NCBI GenBank assembly: GCA_937934705.1
Contig: CALGYY010000189.1
Location: 1-6,783 of the forward strand
Origin: an uncultured Bacteroidota bacterium
GTDB taxonomy: Bacteria > Bacteroidota > Bacteroidia > Bacteroidales > CAIWKO01
Reading direction: 5' to 3'
DNA: 6,783 nt
How positions within the stretch are numbered: position 1 is the stretch's first letter; the number at the start of each line of letters is the position of its first letter. The notes beneath the pieces were generated by a model that did no database searches, had not been told where the DNA came from, and saw nothing but the letters and a program-made list of their open reading frames with translations. Made by a program: the position numbers and the translations under genes. Below, piece by piece: positions 6,722 through 6,783 of the stretch.

Positions 6722-6783
6722 CAATTACTTAGCAGGTGTGCGGTGGCAGGGTCGAAACCGCGGGCCGGCGTCGGCGTGAATCA

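Larger units (their letters stand above)
6391..6783. repeat. Hairpin-dense non-coding stretch, candidate intergenic repeat or mobile-type element (runs off right edge)
   Basis: About 390 bases without a credible gene. The + frames are open for up to 104 codons (6386-6700), but the translation has no domain, no hydrophobic pattern and no Bacteroidota promoter box before it. The segment is instead packed with short inverted repeats (6391-6414, 6446-6473, 6638-6654, 6679-6721, and GCGGT/ACCGC at 6740-6761) and is visibly richer in G+C than the AT-rich 6221-6280. Sequences with a CAAAAGTAACAAAAG opening recur, as far as I remember, between genes in Bacteroidota genomes, but this was not checked. 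The left end is set at the first inverted repeat; the right end is outside the window. The identity of the element is unknown. Confidence 0.45.

Noticed and set aside
6721..6783. Possible tRNA or other known RNA gene at the right edge
   Set aside because: A GGTCGAAACC-like stretch recalls a T-arm, but no acceptor stem, anticodon arm or CCA end can be fitted on either strand.

Overview
The window looks like chromosomal DNA from a member of the Bacteroidota, probably a Bacteroidales-type or related peptide- and amino-acid-using organism. Four things point there. Each of the four genes is preceded by a TAnnTTTG box, the -7 element typical of this phylum. Shine-Dalgarno sequences are weak or absent. 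One secreted protein ends in a type IX secretion (Por) sorting domain. The best family matches I can recall (Porphyromonas gingivalis PPAD, Flavobacterium johnsoniae TAL) are Bacteroidota proteins. These comparisons are from memory; no search was run.

Layout: (1) 42-1637, +, an exported family C69 dipeptidase. (2) 1798-3339, +, an MIO-type aromatic amino acid ammonia-lyase that resembles the Flavobacterium tyrosine ammonia-lyase more than a histidase. (3) 3367-4443, -, butyrate kinase, convergent with the lyase across a gap of only 27 bases that holds nothing recognisable. (4) 4526-6220, -, an exported peptidyl-arginine deiminase with an Ig-like region and a C-terminal T9SS sorting domain. 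This protein aligns along its whole length with PPAD and keeps all the catalytic residues. (5) 6221-6783 holds the deiminase promoter, a strong hairpin terminator that reads on the + strand with no + gene before it, and then roughly 390 bases of hairpin-dense sequence without a credible gene. That last part looks like an intergenic repeat or mobile-type element and runs off the right edge.

The genes do not form one operon: each has its own promoter-like box and the strands change in the middle. A loose shared theme is nitrogen and carbon recovery from peptides. The dipeptidase releases amino acids, the lyase and the deiminase both liberate ammonia, and butyrate kinase makes ATP from acyl phosphates at the end of an acyl-CoA route. 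The link is inferred from proximity only. The item most worth following is the PPAD-like deiminase, because citrullination by a secreted, PPAD-type bacterial enzyme has been regarded as almost confined to Porphyromonas.
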